Shown here piece after piece: positions 33,901 through 47,603 of a stretch of 64,000 nucleotides of DNA. The stretch lies in assembly GCA_963693305.1 (NCBI GenBank), contig OY855908.1, positions 1,556,001 to 1,620,000 on the forward strand, given 5' to 3'. Each line of letters starts with the position of its first letter. The first letter of the stretch is position 1. A program made the position numbers and the translations under genes. This stretch comes from Meandrina meandrites (lineage: Eukaryota; Cnidaria; Anthozoa; Scleractinia; Meandrinidae). Below the pieces are notes generated by a model. The model saw only the letters and a program-made list of their open reading frames with translations, did not search any database and had not been told where the DNA came from.

Positions 33901-36900
33901 AAATAATATTTGAGGTTCTCGAATTGATATTATGCAAATTGACGTTACGTTGTGACAGTGTATCTTTAAAGTTTGTTTTTAAGTAGGAAACACTGTTTTA
34001 ACGCAAAACGATATAAAAACATTTACTATAATTGAGGAGAAAACTTAACAAACGACAAGTGCGACAACACCTTTAACCAGGAGGAAAGAGCCTTTACCTT
34101 TCAGCAGAGGTTAGCATCAGGCGATTTTGTCGTCCCCTTGATTTTTTCGTCCAGTTGAGCCCAACTCCAATAAGTTTTCGACTTTTTCAACGCATTCTCT
34201 TTTTGGCAACTCCTTTCTCGAGAAATTTCGGAGAGTGAATTATCTAATTATATTATATAGTCTCAATTCTAAGCATGGTCGTGCTGTGAAATAACTCAAA
34301 GTAACCGAATTGTAAATAATTTACCACAACCACTTTGCTTAGCAATTTCAGTAACAAAGCATAAAAATGTCTTCTTATAAGAGTACAGTGATGGCAGACC
34401 GAAAATAGTTAGTTGATGATTTTCAGTCGTTATTTCTAGTAAAGAGAAATTAGCTCATAACAAAAAAACGAAAAATTATTTTAATGGGAGGCCTGGCCTC
34501 GTGCGGATTCACCACCCCGTTTCCAGGGTCCTCTTCTCTTTCTCCCTCGAGAGAGAGAGGAAAGACCTGGTTACGAAGTTGACGCGGAAGATTTACACGG
34601 ATGTGAAATTGAAGACGGGATTTTTTATTTAGTCCTCAAATAACAAAGTGTAAACACAGCTAAACTAATGTAAAAGTTTGGATCAAAAAGAGGAAGTTTT
34701 CATCTCAATGCTTCAATATAAAGAAGAGATCGGAAATAATAAATCACAACTTTTCTAAACTTTTCGAAATGCGGAAAATATTTCATAGTGGTCACGCCAG
34801 GAGGGAACGTTCCGGTTTTGTTAGCAGTTCTTTTTTCAAGTTCGTTCGAAGTCTCATTTCTCCTAACTGGCTGCGATATTTCTTTTCATGTTCGTTCTGA
34901 GAATTTGGTGGTAGATCAAGACGTTATCATCATCTTCATTTTCTACCGATTAACCGAAAACAGAGTTCTTTAAAACAAGTAAAATACAGCAAGAATTACC
35001 TGCGATCGCAAACTGCTTCCAGAGTTTCCAAAATACTTGACTTTATATACTATTATTTATAATTTCACACAGTTGATGTTATGTTTATCTAGTTTAATTA
35101 TTTACTGCTTTTGCTTTTTCTGGTTCTTCTGCTTTTGCAGCATATTGCTCGCTACTACAAACAGCTAAGGAAAATAGAAACAGCTTTGTTATCTACCTGT
35201 TGGTAGCGATCCTATTGAGCAATTGTTCTCAAAGGCGGAGTAAAAATTATTTCATTGTTAACAAGAAAATGTTTGAACAACAAACTGCGCTTTTAATTAA
35301 ATAGCTGCGTAAAGAAGAGAGAAAAATAAAAGAGAAAAAATATCGAATACTGAACGGCGTCAGGTAAACTTGCTAAGCCCTGCAGGATTTAAAAAGTTCT
35401 TATTAAAGACTTCGCAAACACAAATCTCAGCATTTTAATTAATCGTAAGTGTGAAAATCGTTTTACTTCATTGACGTGAAATATTCTTTTACTCGGCTCC
35501 TTGAGTTAACTTCACACGCTTCCTAAATAAAAAGAGGCTAATATATTAATTAAACACGTTCAAAATAATCATGAGCCCTAAAAGCCGGTCGTTGATAATT
35601 GACTTACCTGATTCTCACAATGGAGGATTTCAAAATTCCGCGTTCGATTTTCAATATTCAATTTCGGCGTTGTTAGGTTTACCAGAGGTGTCAAGAACCA
35701 AATTGCTAGGTTTGATTCCACATCTGCCGAGAATAGAAACAATATATGCAGTGGAAAAGATTGTTATCCCTAAAAATACAAATATGTTTACATAAATGGC
35801 CATTGAAAACTTTAATCAAGCCGTTGAAAAGTACAAAACCTGAATGGTCAAGTGAAACGTGAAATGTCACGTTTTACAGTCTGTAACTCCGCTGCAAAAC
35901 TATGGAGAGACGTCGGTAGAAATCATACGACAGTATCAACCATAACTGAATATTTTCAAACTTAAATATATTTTGCAAAAGCGCATTCAATTCCGTCACA
36001 TAAAACAGCCTAACAATTTCACTTACCAATTCTTACAAGGGAAGAAACCATTTTGTTTACGTCTCTACAACACCTTCCTCGCCATCTTGAAAGGGTTTAA
36101 ACTTTACATGGCGAACCTAAGTGGTATTTGCCGCAGTGGATATCAGCTGGATTTTCAAACTTCCCGTTATTTTGAGATTTATGCTGATCGGTCAACGGCT
36201 TCAAAACATGTTGACATTAATAAGCTCATTTGAATTGCAAAATCTCTAACGTTCTCCGTAAACTTTCTGAATTTAAACAAAGCGCCAATAAGATTTCGCG
36301 CGCAACGTGTCGCAACTCGTAAGTATTTACTAGAATGCGGAAAAAATTAAAAAGTCCTAGAAAATTCGTCGATGGTAAGCAGATCGCTTTGAGAGAAATA
36401 AAAAACGTAAGTGGACTTGCACTGATCGGAAGGAAACTGTTTTGTGTAGTGAGTAAACACAGCTAACCGCCGCCGATACGAGTCTTCACATAAAATACTG
36501 TGCGGCGCACTGCATAATTAATATCAATCATGTTTGTAATTCCAGTCTATTTTTATTCCAACCTCACGTTTTTACCATCTAAAAACATCTGTTGAACTGT
36601 GATGCATGTTAGAGCTTTTTTCGCTTATATTTAAATAATCATTTGGTAAATGCACTATAAACGATGTGAAGTCTGACTAGTATGTTTAATACAAAGAACT
36701 GAATAGCGACAGTATTTGACAAAACGACATTTACGACATTTACGGCCGAGATTTAATTTTTAGCCTGAGGGCAAGATTTTATAATAAACCGACGCAACGA
36801 TTTAATTTGAAAATAACAACTTGGTAAACAAAAGTTACCAGGGGACCAAACAACAGAGTTTGCTAGAGAATGATATTTAGATATTCAAATGTTTTGTAAG

Positions 36901-39900
36901 TGGTTAAATATTCTACTCACAATATAACTGGCGATATAGGGTTACCATTTGGCGAAGAAAAGTTCTAAAGTTGAAGAAAATAAAAATAAATATAATAAAG
37001 TGAGTTAAGAATATTTTAAACGGTAGCTGTAAAATGCTGACGAGATATCAGTTTGTGAATACCATGTGCGAGACAACAGTTTTTTCTGTCTAAAAACTTT
37101 GTACATTAAGACCCTAAACGAGGCCATGCCAGCGCCAGAAATCACGCGATAAAACATTTACTTCGGCAGACCACGTATTACATAACACCTTTGTTGATGT
37201 TGACTACTGCAGAGTTGTCTTACATAAAGTACTGTTCTCCTTAGATAAAATACCGCTAATGGCTTAGCCTGGTTCAGGAAATATGGCTTGTTTCTGAACG
37301 TTTTGAACTAAAATTTCTTCCCTTGGTCAGAACCGGACAAAAACCACAAGCAACGTGGTTTTTTTTCATCTGATTTACCATTACGTGTACAAGAAGACAG
37401 TGATGTGAACAAAGAAAAACGTCAAGAACTAGTACTAACATTAAAAAAATTATGGTTATTAGCAAGAAGCATCATAGGTTGAGATAATTAACTTTTAAGC
37501 TACAACCAGTTTCAAAAAGAGTTCAGACACTCTAGAATGTCATTATACATTTTCACATATTGAAAGGAAAACCCTGTGCCCCCCCTCCCCACCCATCTGC
37601 CCCTAATCACTGATCAATGTTGTTTAAAGTTCAAGATATCATTCAAACATTTAAGCAACAACTTTCAAAGGGGAGAGACAAAGAGGGGTTCAGAATAAAA
37701 ATTACTTGTTTTTTGTATCCAACGAGGGCATGTTTTTGAAGAAAAATCCAATTTCTGGGAGAGTGTCCCAACAATTTTGAAACTGGTTGTAGCAACTAAA
37801 ATCACATACAAACAAAGATGCCGCAACTTTGACTTGGTGAAGTTAAATAACTCTCCCCCCCCCCCCCCTCCCCCCGCCATTCCTCGTTCTTTATTAGCCC
37901 GCGGGGGAGGGGGGAGTTGGAAGAGTGCGCGCGAGGGACATGAGGGAGGACCCAACAGCGTTAATTCATTCTGTGTTCTCTCCCCCTCCAAACTGGGCCG
38001 TAACTTGCTCATGCACTTTATTTGAATCTACTTCCAGTTAACATTGTACAAAAAACGAGCCGTCTGAAAAGAAATGAAGGTACTAGACACGCTCGCGGCG
38101 CCCGAACAAAAGGACTGGTTACCCTAATTAACTACAAAAAAAGGTAAAATATTTAATCGCGCGCGATCAGGACTTAATTAAAAAGAAACCGATATGCCAC
38201 TTGCCTACCATATCTACATGTATCTATTCTCTAGCATGCGCATTTAGCCTATTCTATGGTTATTTAATGATCGCATTTGCGATAACAGCAGATCGAGAGA
38301 GCACTTATGGCATCTTCGACGTTTTCTTTCTAAACAACCCAAAAGCGCGAACAAGTGAAGAAAATTCACTACACCTTGCGCGGGATTTTAGGCTAGTGCT
38401 GAAATAAAACGGATCTTTGAAGATTTAGCAAACGTACTGACGAACCAAATCAAAGTACGTACAAGTTTAGTAAATATTTCTCAAAAGCCGAATGGTTAGA
38501 AATGTATCATCGATCGCGTCTCACAACATCAACTAAATAACTCTGATCTAAAAAAGTTTGCAGTTTGTAAAGGATAACGATTCTTAAACTACGCAATGCT
38601 TCAATTGATGTGCTATATATAAGGATAACTACGTTATATTTGTTTTAACGCGTGAAGGAATTATTACTGCAGAAAGACTACAAACCTCTCTATGAAAGCA
38701 GTTCCGCTGTAGCTTCGCCGGTTTCATACCACAGCAGTTTCATCAGTTTCTAGTTTGCGTTGGCAAAGACTTTCTTCAGTTCTTGATAACTTGAAATACT
38801 TGCGCTGTTTACCTCGAAATTACCACAAGACAGATAGCACAGATCAGAATTCAAACACTGCTTCTAGATTTGTCGACTCGATCAAAGTGTTGGGAAATGA
38901 AATACGAGAACAACGCGTCTTGGATTACTGCGGGAAGTTGTGACATGACACGGATCATGTAAAAACAAAAACATTCTCAACTGACATGTTTTTTTTCTTC
39001 CTCTTCCCCTATCCGATGATCTGCAAAATCAGTGATCTTCAAAAATACATCGGTGCTCAGGAATTCTATGAAAAAAACTTTGAGATCATTGATACTTGTT
39101 CTTTTATTTGACTGTTTTATTATTGTTGTTTTTTGGGCTCGTGCAGTGGGAGACTCGGCCTGAGCGGATTAATCGTTACTATACACACAATCTAGACTTT
39201 TTCTAAAATCTGCTTTTAGATGTTAGTCATAATCTGTGGGTTAAATTATTTTTCTGGAATCATTTTACTCCCAAATGAATACAAAGATGAGTTCGATGAG
39301 GTAACAAAGTGACAGCAAACGTGTCATCAACTTGTTTTACCTGTATCAAGTCTCGCATACCCACCAATTAAAACACTGTGTCACGTCAAGCTATCGACTC
39401 GTCTTCAGAAATATATTCTCTGTTTAGCTATTCTAACGGAATAAACGATTAACCACCCAACGGGAGCGGAATGTTCGGCCGTTAAAGGAAGAAACCGTTG
39501 AAACGAAATATTGGAAAAAGTCCTTCGAGCATTCCCAACAGCGCGCGAGCGAGGATAGAAGGCCGAAGGCTGCGTTTGACGTGCCAAAAAAATCATCACT
39601 GTACTTATGATTAGTTTGAAGTGCGTTCTTATCACTCGCCTAAAATGACAAGAATTTCTCTCTCGCTCCGGTCCATTAACCCATTTCCTATTTCTCGCCT
39701 TAATCCTTCGCGATTGTTTTAAATCGTTAGTCTAGATTCACACAAATAATTAGATGCACAAATAGATGCACACAAAATCGATTGCAAAGAAACCGCGTTT
39801 TTGAAGGCCGTTTTTTTACCGCCTAAGCCCTTTCTACTCTACTTAGCTTTAACTAGCAGATAGTTTAATATAAAAATCAAGAGCCGTACTCCTTTTGAAA

Positions 39901-40724
39901 CGTTTAATTCTTCGAAATTGCAATTAAAATATAACTTGAGTTTCTAGCAGCAGCACTAACTAACGCAATACTGATTAGCAGTGAAGCAAAGTTGATCAGG
40001 CGGATCAAAAACTATACTTTAAAATGAAAATGAAAAGAAATTAAAAAATAAGCAGCTTTCTAATTTTAATCCCCATTCACTGTTTAAGGACAGGATACCA
40101 AGCAAAGTTGAATCTTGGATCTCAAGTATTTACAACGCATTTTCTAGTTTGCCATTTTAACAATATTATGTTGCATGTTTCACACCACATCATACTGAAT
40201 TTTGAATTTTCTCTCTTTCAATGTTTTTTAATTTTGAAATTGTAGATAACGTTATTTTCCTCAAGCATTATACACTCCGGGAGATAAACTCGATTTTTCG
40301 TAAATGGTGAAAAAATAAAGCTAACTTCTTTCTCACAATCTTGCTTCTTGTTGATTTAGATCAGCTTAAATGACACATGGTTCGTATTGTAGGATTCTCT
40401 TGCAATTCGCTGAACCCTGAAAGGCAAACCACGTGGTCACTTCTCGACAAAATCACATAAACTGATACTCATAGCGTCTAACATGTCTAACGTTAACCAA
40501 AAACCACACCTCTTGCAAACGTAACTCAGAACAACTTTTTCAGTGGTGTTTGGAATATCCTTCATAAGCTAAGCTACTTCTTTAAAAACACTGTTAGTTA
40601 AAACTAAACTAAAAACCATATCTTGTATTAAATGATCTTAGATAAAATAAACATCAAACGTATCAAACAATACTCGTTGCAAACAACACATTGCTTGATC
40701 TCTAAAACCAAGAGTCTCTTAAAG
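30937..40724. other. Large gene-poor stretch between genes B and C
   Basis: Almost 10 kb without a recognisable coding exon, AT-rich. Strong minus-strand donor-like sites occur at about 34999, 35607 and 36026 (GTAAT/GTAAG contexts), which could be alternative untranslated first exons of gene B. Low-complexity C runs lie near 37855. No ORF resembles a known protein. Confidence 0.5.
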
Positions 40725-40730
40725 TTTATT
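40725..40730 (-). promoter_or_regulatory. Candidate polyadenylation signal AATAAA of gene C
   Basis: A minus-strand AATAAA lies about 30 bases beyond the stop codon of gene C, which would give a very short 3' UTR. Confidence 0.5.
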
Positions 40731-40759
40731 AGGGAATCCCGTCTTAAGCGCTACAGCTG

Positions 40760-43700
40760 TCAATCAAGCAACTTATGCCATCGTGCTATTGGCTTGTTGT
40801 TAATTCTCATCTCGTTCCAGTGATCAAACTGGCTCCCGGTGGAGGCTGGACCGAGAAATATTTTTCCCAGTAGCTCTTCCTCAGTCCTCTGTGAAACGTG
40901 ACTCTTCACGGCCAGCATAAAACTTGTTTGGTGTAAGATTCCGACTGGGATGTGGAATGTTAGAGTTTCGTTGAACACCGGATTACTGTTTGGCTCTTTA
41001 ATAGCTGTTTTCTTTTGCTTTAATATTCTTCCATCATGGATGAGGGAGACTTCCACAAAGCACGCTGAAACAAACAAAGGAGCATATTTTTTTAAAAAAA
41101 AAAACATCAAAAGGTGTGTTTTATTTTCTCTACTGATCTTTCCAGTCGTTTAGTTTAGTCTGCAATTAGCTTAGTTTAATGCATTCGCCACAACAATCAG
41201 CAATTTTTTCTTTCTTCTTTTCACTATATAGCTACATAACAGGAAAATAGACAAGTCAAAAAGAATCGTTGACGAAACAATCACGTCACCATTAAATCAC
41301 GTTGCTGAGAGGTTAGGAATGACTTTCTTTCAAATGATAAGGGGAATAGATGTTATGAAAGGTTAAGTCTATATTTGAGCCTAGTGGCCAATCAGGTCTA
41401 GTGGCTCACCAGGCCGGGGCGTAGCCCGGTTTCAGCAGCACGAAGCGACTAGGAGTATTTCAACCTCCTCCTGGGTGGGATGCTAGTCCATCGCAGGGTT
41501 ACCCCCAGCAGTTACGTATTTATACACCTGGGTGGAGAGGGGCACTATGAGAGTAAAGTGACTTACTTACTTTTTGGGCAGGAAATTTTTGACTTACCCA
41601 AGAACGCACTGACCCTGACTAGAGCTCGAACCCGGACCGCTCGATCCGGAGTCCAGCGCGCTAACAGCTCCTGAGATGTTATATAGATGGAATGGAATTA
41701 TAGATGTTGGTCAGTAATCCAATATAAATTAATACTTGCCTGGATCTTCTTGCTCTTTTTTTGTAGGAAGGTTTCTTGCTCTGATTATTACTATTGTTAA
41801 TCTCTCAGTGAGTCTGAGATATCCCAGGGAAATCATTAACTCCCCAAGAACTCCCGACGCCTGGAAAATAAGGTAAAAATTACGTCAGGCAGCCATAACC
41901 CAAGATGACTTTTAGGATAGTTGGTCTAAATTTAGAGGTAGTGGGCAACTCTCAGAAAACCTCATTGTCTTTGCGTCCCAGGGGGGGGGGGGGGGGGGTC
42001 CGACGTATTTTTTTGGGTTGAAAATTTACACCCTCGGTATTTTCTTGGGTCAAGAGATCTGTCACATATTTTTTTAGGTCTTAAAAAAAACCGCGTATTT
42101 TTTTGGGTCTTATCTCTGAGCGAACTTTTCGTTTCGGGTTTTCGTTGCGATCCGTGGATCAGAAAAATATTCATTTGAACTTTTTTTCAGCGATGTGTTC
42201 CGGAAAAACTGTTAATATTAAGAAAACAATAGAATGTACATTAAGGTATTTAAGTCTTGTATTTTTTTGGGCAGGAAATTTTGATGCCAGGTATTTTTTT
42301 TGGGTCTAAAATTTCAGGCTTGTGTATTTTTTGGGGTTTGCAATATGAAGCTCCGTCGGACCCCCCCGTCATGTATACTTCGAGTATCCCCCCTGGGCTT
42401 TGCGTCCTGCGATTTAAACACGTGGGTGAAGAAACCTACAAGTGTTAGCGTAAATTCTTGCTTCGTTCGCCCATTCGGGTTTGCGTGAGACGACAAGCAC
42501 ATTTTCTATTTCTGCCCATTCATGATCAAACATTGTTTTAGTGCCCTGAACCATCTGACATGTACGTTTAACCTGATGTTGGATGAACATGGTTGATTTT
42601 TAGCTGGGTCTTAACGTTGAGGCCATCGACGAAACTGGGAACAAGTAACTGGACACACTTTGAGTTAAATACATGTTTCATGCTTCAACCAACCAAGGAG
42701 CTGTAAGAATCTACCTTTTGAACCGTTTGAATACCACGAAACAGCAATATCTCTCTTGAAAGGCTGAGCCCGCGGGCCTCTAGATCAGCAAGATGCACTG
42801 TGTGATCGCCAAGTGGCTCGTGCTGCGAGAAGCGATCAAAACAACACAGTGTCATCTTCAAACTCTGTGCCTGGAGTTTCTCGTATGCCACGCGAAATTC
42901 AAACTTTTCCTTAAACTCAAGATTCTTGCACTTTTTGACCGCTTTGGTCTGGAACGAGCGGTGATTCTGCGGCAGGATTTTGACCGTGACGTAATAGTTG
43001 TCGTCATTTGATCGCTTGGAAGAAACTTCTTGCAATTGGACCTTGTGGATGACGACCATCAGAGTGGACCTGGGAACAAATAAAGTTGGAATTATTGGAT
43101 TACTGGGGGGATGTGTAACATAGTTTTATAGTCGGGCTGTTTTAGAAACTCGTATATCATCGAACAAAAGCAAAAATCGACGAATCCGTATTCACTTTTC
43201 TTCTCTCGGCGAGCTGTGAAACTGAGAAACTTTAGACGCCTTGCAAACCACGGTATGAATGATTAATGCGTCTAAGAGAGAACCCTTTGCTAACAGGGGA
43301 CGCCTAACTAAAAAAATGCAAGAGTTGCGTAGGTGACAGTTCGACATCCATCTCAGGATAGATCGCACTCATTTGCGTTTTAAAAGCCATTTGATTACTC
43401 GCATGCCTCCCCTTACTGGGGGGGGGGGGGGTTACGCCACAGTTTGGAGAAATTACATACTGATCACTCTGGTAGACTGGGGAAGAACATAGGTTTAAGA
43501 AATTGTTACCTCATGGAGTCGTACTGTAGCGAGAGTTTGATCTTGCCAGCGGTTTTCTCAGATGGAACGTTGTTCATAGATCCTGTCTCCACTAACTTCT
43601 CTTCGCTCTGCAAAGAATCTTCACACTTATGCATCCACGTTAGCTCACATTACTCAACGTTTGTCTTCTTAATAAGAAGACGAAATCAGAGTTGATGAGA

Positions 43701-44771
43701 AATCAAGCTCTCGCTTTTGTCTTGACCTGAAACTCTCATGCACTCTCATCGGCTCTCATGTGCTCTCATCAACATTGAACGTGCTCAAATGTTTCATGAA
43801 TTTCGATGAGAGTTTTCTCTTTCTTTCTCTCACTCTTGACCTCTCGACGACGCTCATTTCCGTTTCGTAAACGGTCGATGCCATCATTGGTAACCAAGCT
43901 TTTCAGAATGGAGAGTGCCATATCTGCTCTAGTTTAGGTCTGGTTAAGGTCGAAACTGTACTTTGATTATTAGATGAAATTAGGCTTAGAGAAGACGATT
44001 ATTAAATCTAAGTTAGATTCACGCTTAGGTTAGGGATAGGGATAGGGTCATCTATTATAGATGTAACAGTAAGAAAGACACCTTATATAATTAAATTATT
44101 CGGTGATTTGGCGGATCAACGTGGTGGTGTAGTGGTGAGAGAGGTATGCTAGCATGCAAGAGGTTCCAGGTTCGATTCTGGGTGCTGACGTACAATTTTC
44201 ATTTTTCTTTTTAGTAGAAGAAAAATTTGATGCCTGTGAAAAAATTTCTAAGTGTCGCTAAAATGGCACCGACCGTTTACGAAACGGAAACGTGCCTCGA
44301 CGACTCTCTCTAAATGCGACCAGCGTTGTCCAGAAAATACAGTAAGACACTACCTCTCTGGAACCTCTATTTTCATTCGCCCACTGTAAACACTACCTCT
44401 ATTGTTATTCAGGGATAGGGGCATTGTTATAGCCTGTTATGTATTGTTTTAGGAACCAATGAAATAACTCGTTCCGAGAGGTAGTGGGCGACCCAGAAAA
44501 TAACATGCATTTAACTAAATTAAATTACCCTCTTTAGGTCATCATATGTCCTCGGCTGTACTGGTATGCATTTGGTATCCGCCACTTTGAAAGTTAAAGG
44601 GTGCCATCCGGACAAGTGGTCGATGAAAGACATCTTTGGGCCATCAGGAGAGGCTTTGTCCTGCGCCTTCCTCAAAACGAACCTTAGCACCAGGGCAATG
44701 TAAAAGACGATCACCAGCGTGAGAGCGAGGCTAATGATTATAATTACAGTTGCACCCGTTTCCATGACCAT
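40760..44771 (-). CDS. Gene C: synaptotagmin-like protein with C2A and C2B
   Basis: Exons: 44771-44529, 43607-43510, 43069-42715, 41860-41740, 41064-40760. They total 1122 nt, giving 373 aa. A short lumenal N-terminus and a membrane segment (about residues 7-31) precede a linker, C2A (about 101-232, opening AGKIKLSLQYDSM) and C2B (about 236-373, opening GELMISLGYLRLTERL). It ends with the synaptotagmin WHxL motif (RWHKL). The intron between the two C2B exons has a GC donor (G|GCAAGT at 41739) instead of GT. C2A loop 3 is CFDRFSQHEPLG, C2B loop 1 ends EDPACFVEV, and C2B loop 3 is SHVSQRTEEELLG, so the acidic calcium sites are degraded in both domains. The first ATG is used; an acceptor directly upstream near 44789 implies a 5' UTR exon. 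Confidence 0.9.
41395..41672 (-). repeat. tRNA-derived SINE, reverse orientation
   Basis: The minus strand reads a tRNA-like head (GTTAGCGCGCTGGACTCCGG, then GGGTTCGAGCTC), followed by a body with CCCAGGTGTATAAATACG, CCTGCGATGGACTAGCATCC and a GC-rich end. It lies in the gene C intron between C2A and C2B. Confidence 0.65.
41981..42368. mobile_element. TIR element built from GTATTTTTTTGGGT motifs
   Basis: The ends are GGGGGGGTCCGACG and its reverse complement, starting at an 18-G run at 41981-41998. About seven diverged copies of GTATTTTTTTGGGT(C) are spaced irregularly inside, interrupted by about 130 bp without them. No coding sequence. It sits in the gene C intron between exons 42715 and 41860. 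Confidence 0.55.
44112..44190 (+). pseudogene. tRNA-Ala-like pseudogene or SINE head
   Basis: The A box (TGGTGTAGTGGT) and B box (GGTTCGATTCT) are present, and the middle (TATGCTAGCATGCAAGAGG) resembles the anticodon arm of tRNA-Ala(AGC) with one base missing. The T stem pairs but the acceptor stem does not, so this is not a working tRNA gene. Confidence 0.5.
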
Positions 44772-45112
44772 GTTGTCTGAATCTCTCTGAAAGGAAGAAT
44801 TAACGTAAGAAACAAATACCTAATTTTTCTTGCGGTGTGAATTTTTTTTGTGGACGCAGCAAAGCAAGTACACAAGAAACTAAAATGATGGCGCAAAGTT
44901 ACGATCCTCCAAAATTAGTGACGTCCAATGTACCCAGGGCTATAGCTGGCAAGAAGCAAGACGCGGCGGCACTTGTCTCGCCTAGATTTTAACCCAAAAT
45001 TAAAAACAAAATACGTTCAGGTGGGAAAATAGTGCCCAGTCGACCGAAATTGATTTTTCTGAAGAAATACCTCATTAAAAAGGCTGAAAATAGTGTTTCA
45101 GAGCTTCTAGAT

Positions 45113-45191
45113 TTACATTACATTACATTGCATTGCATAACATTACATTGCGTTACATTACATTACATTGCGTTGCATTACATTACATTAA
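45113..45191. repeat. (ACATT)n pentanucleotide repeat
   Basis: Tandem ATTAC/ATTGC units with point changes over about 79 bp, in the probable 5' UTR intron of gene C. Confidence 0.85.
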
Positions 45192-47089
45192 GAAACAAAC
45201 AGAGTCAATTCGTTTTAGATGACCCTTTTCTCAAAGGCAATTTATCATTTCTCTGTTCTGATGTATAGTTTAAATTTTTTCAGCAAGACTTATTTCCTGC
45301 GACGTTCTCTTCTCGAAACATTTTTATTTTATTCGATTCGTGGTCATAGACCCTCCGAAAGTGACGACTGGAGAAGGCGGTAGGTCATTACTTTCGGGAC
45401 AACAACCGTATTTTTATTGTGAGTGTTCAGCTATCCATTTTAAAAGATATGCAAAACTTATCGCCAAATATATGTACTGTGTATTCACCACAGAAAACCC
45501 ATGCACATAATTAACTGAACGTCCTTGCAGTTCGCGCCAAAATTAGGTGGTCTTGGTATCGCATAAATCTCTTTGAATACGATAAATGCAACATAAAAAG
45601 CATTTTGTTTGAAAACAATTGGTTTTCTGACTCAGTAAGGGGATTAAGCTATATATAAGTACCTCGAACTGAACACCAAACTATATCGTAAAAACTCAAT
45701 TGTTAGTTTTTTCTTGATGGAGTTAAAACACAATCAACAAATAATGTAAACTTTACAAGTGAAAAACTTTCTGTTTTTACCTTAAACCTCCCTTATGTTT
45801 AAGACAGTTCCTAGACTTTCTAGATTATCCAATTAGATTGAAATAACATAAAACATTTTTCTCTTCAATCCATTCTTAAGCCATATCTGAACTATTTTGT
45901 TTAATAGTAGTTTCAGTTCATTAACTTTGGCGCTAAAACTGCTGCTCGGGTGCAGAACAATAATCGTTGTGATTGGTCTTTTTTTCGGCAGGAAAACATA
46001 AATGGCCTGAAAAATCCACAAGTTTTTCAAAAAGTGTTCTCGATACACGACAAACATGATAATAAAGAGTAAGAGACATCACCGTGCAGGACTTGGAAGA
46101 GTAAAAACTGTGTTTGATTTACTACACGGTCATGATTACACGCTAATTAATTATTATTGATGAGGGAAATGATTATCCAAGAAAGGTATGCCTAAGAGCT
46201 GAATCATCCAGCTGAAACAAAGCATTTGAAACTAAAGTTTATTGCAAAGAGAACTTGCAGAATGGAAGCTCAAAGTAAAAAACTCGTAACAGAAATATAT
46301 AGATCAATAAATTTGCGCACGAATATTAGAAGTGGAATTGACAGAGTGCAGACAGTTCCCGCCAAATTATAAGTTCAGCGTTGCGTGACATTAAATATTA
46401 ATTAAGCAGTACTATAGCAAACTAGCAAACCTTGGAAATCTAGTTTGGAATAAACTTAGTAATAAATACTCTCTTTAAAATGGCTATACATTCCGATCTG
46501 TTTGCATGTACAGTATTTGTAATTTGGGGAACGGTCGGTGGCCGTTGGGCCAGTTCTAAAACACAGAGGGTCTAAGTAAACAAATGATGTAGTTTTTTCC
46601 ATATCGCTTTTAGTAATTTGGCAGCTAGTGAACTGAAAATATGTGAAACGGCAATATATAAGCCCCAAATAGCTAATATTAACCTAAAAAATAGTAAAAC
46701 GTATTTCGCTGAACGAGAGAAATCTCTATCGCATAGTATGACAGAGTCATATAAACTATGATGAACTTAGTCAAAGATATATAGTTCCACTTGACAGCCC
46801 ATAGTCTCTGTTACTTTCGACAGCTTTACTGATGTAAAACTAAATATATCGTCAAAGTATCGTTCTTAAATATATCGAGGAATTAAACATTTATCTTAAT
46901 AAACTTTATTAGAAGTTTTCGGGCTTATTTCGACATACATGCTAACACGGTATATTACATACAATATTCAATTATAAGTGCATAACTTCCGAGACTTGAA
47001 TTTTACCGTTAAAATTTTAAAACTTGTTTAAGTTGAAGGGTTATTCAATGCAAAATATCTTCTACCAGGCAATGTGGATAAGGACTTAC

Positions 47090-47138
47090 CTTTTGAAATT
47101 TAAATCTGTGTTTTCTTTCCCAACGCGCTATATTTATA
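47090..47138 (-). promoter_or_regulatory. Candidate TATA box and first exon of gene C
   Basis: The minus strand reads TATAAATA at 47138-47131 and a strong donor (AAAAG|GTAAGT) follows at 47090/47089. The first exon would then be very short, perhaps 15-20 nt, if the usual TATA-to-start distance holds. It would splice to the acceptor near 44789. This is an inference from motif order; either element could be coincidental. Confidence 0.35.
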
Positions 47139-47603
47139 CACTTTACGTCGCTTCGTTTGATTTGACTTTCACGTAAGTCTAACGGAAGTCCACCTTAGGC
47201 TCTCAACCAAGTTTGCCTCAAACTTTTTTGTTTTAGCAAATTTGACCACTGCAGCTTCCAAGCCTCGCCATTTTCATGGCGAGCTTGGGAGCAAGCCGTT
47301 TCCAAGGCCTCTGTGAAATACTACATGTCTGTGTTCCATTAGCTGGCGCGCTCTGTATTAAAATGATGACAACAAAAAAGCGCCAGTTTTTTGCCACCGT
47401 TAAAATAATTCCACTGTTGTATTATTCATATTTGTTGAAAATCAGTTGAGCGTGACTTTGAATCTTTTGTTCTAAATAAACAATCAATCTGAAAAGCAGA
47501 AAAACATTAGCATGTTTTGTTTTTGTTGTACAAAAGAACCGTATTTCCATAATTTATGTTGCTTTATAGGAACAGCATGGATAGACTTTGAAATTATTCT
47601 GCT

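Noticed and set aside
34480..34590. Possible additional SINE or LTR fragment (GGGAGGCCTGGCCTCGTGCG)
   Set aside because: A short motif I half recognise from coral repeats, but no ends, no tRNA head and no second copy in the window to support it.
37665..38025. Pro/Gly-rich ORFs on both strands
   Set aside because: They arise from a C/G homopolymer run and have no conserved features.
45032..45268. Plus-strand ORF with repeated LHYITLHC
   Set aside because: Translation of the (ACATT)n repeat; not a protein-coding gene.
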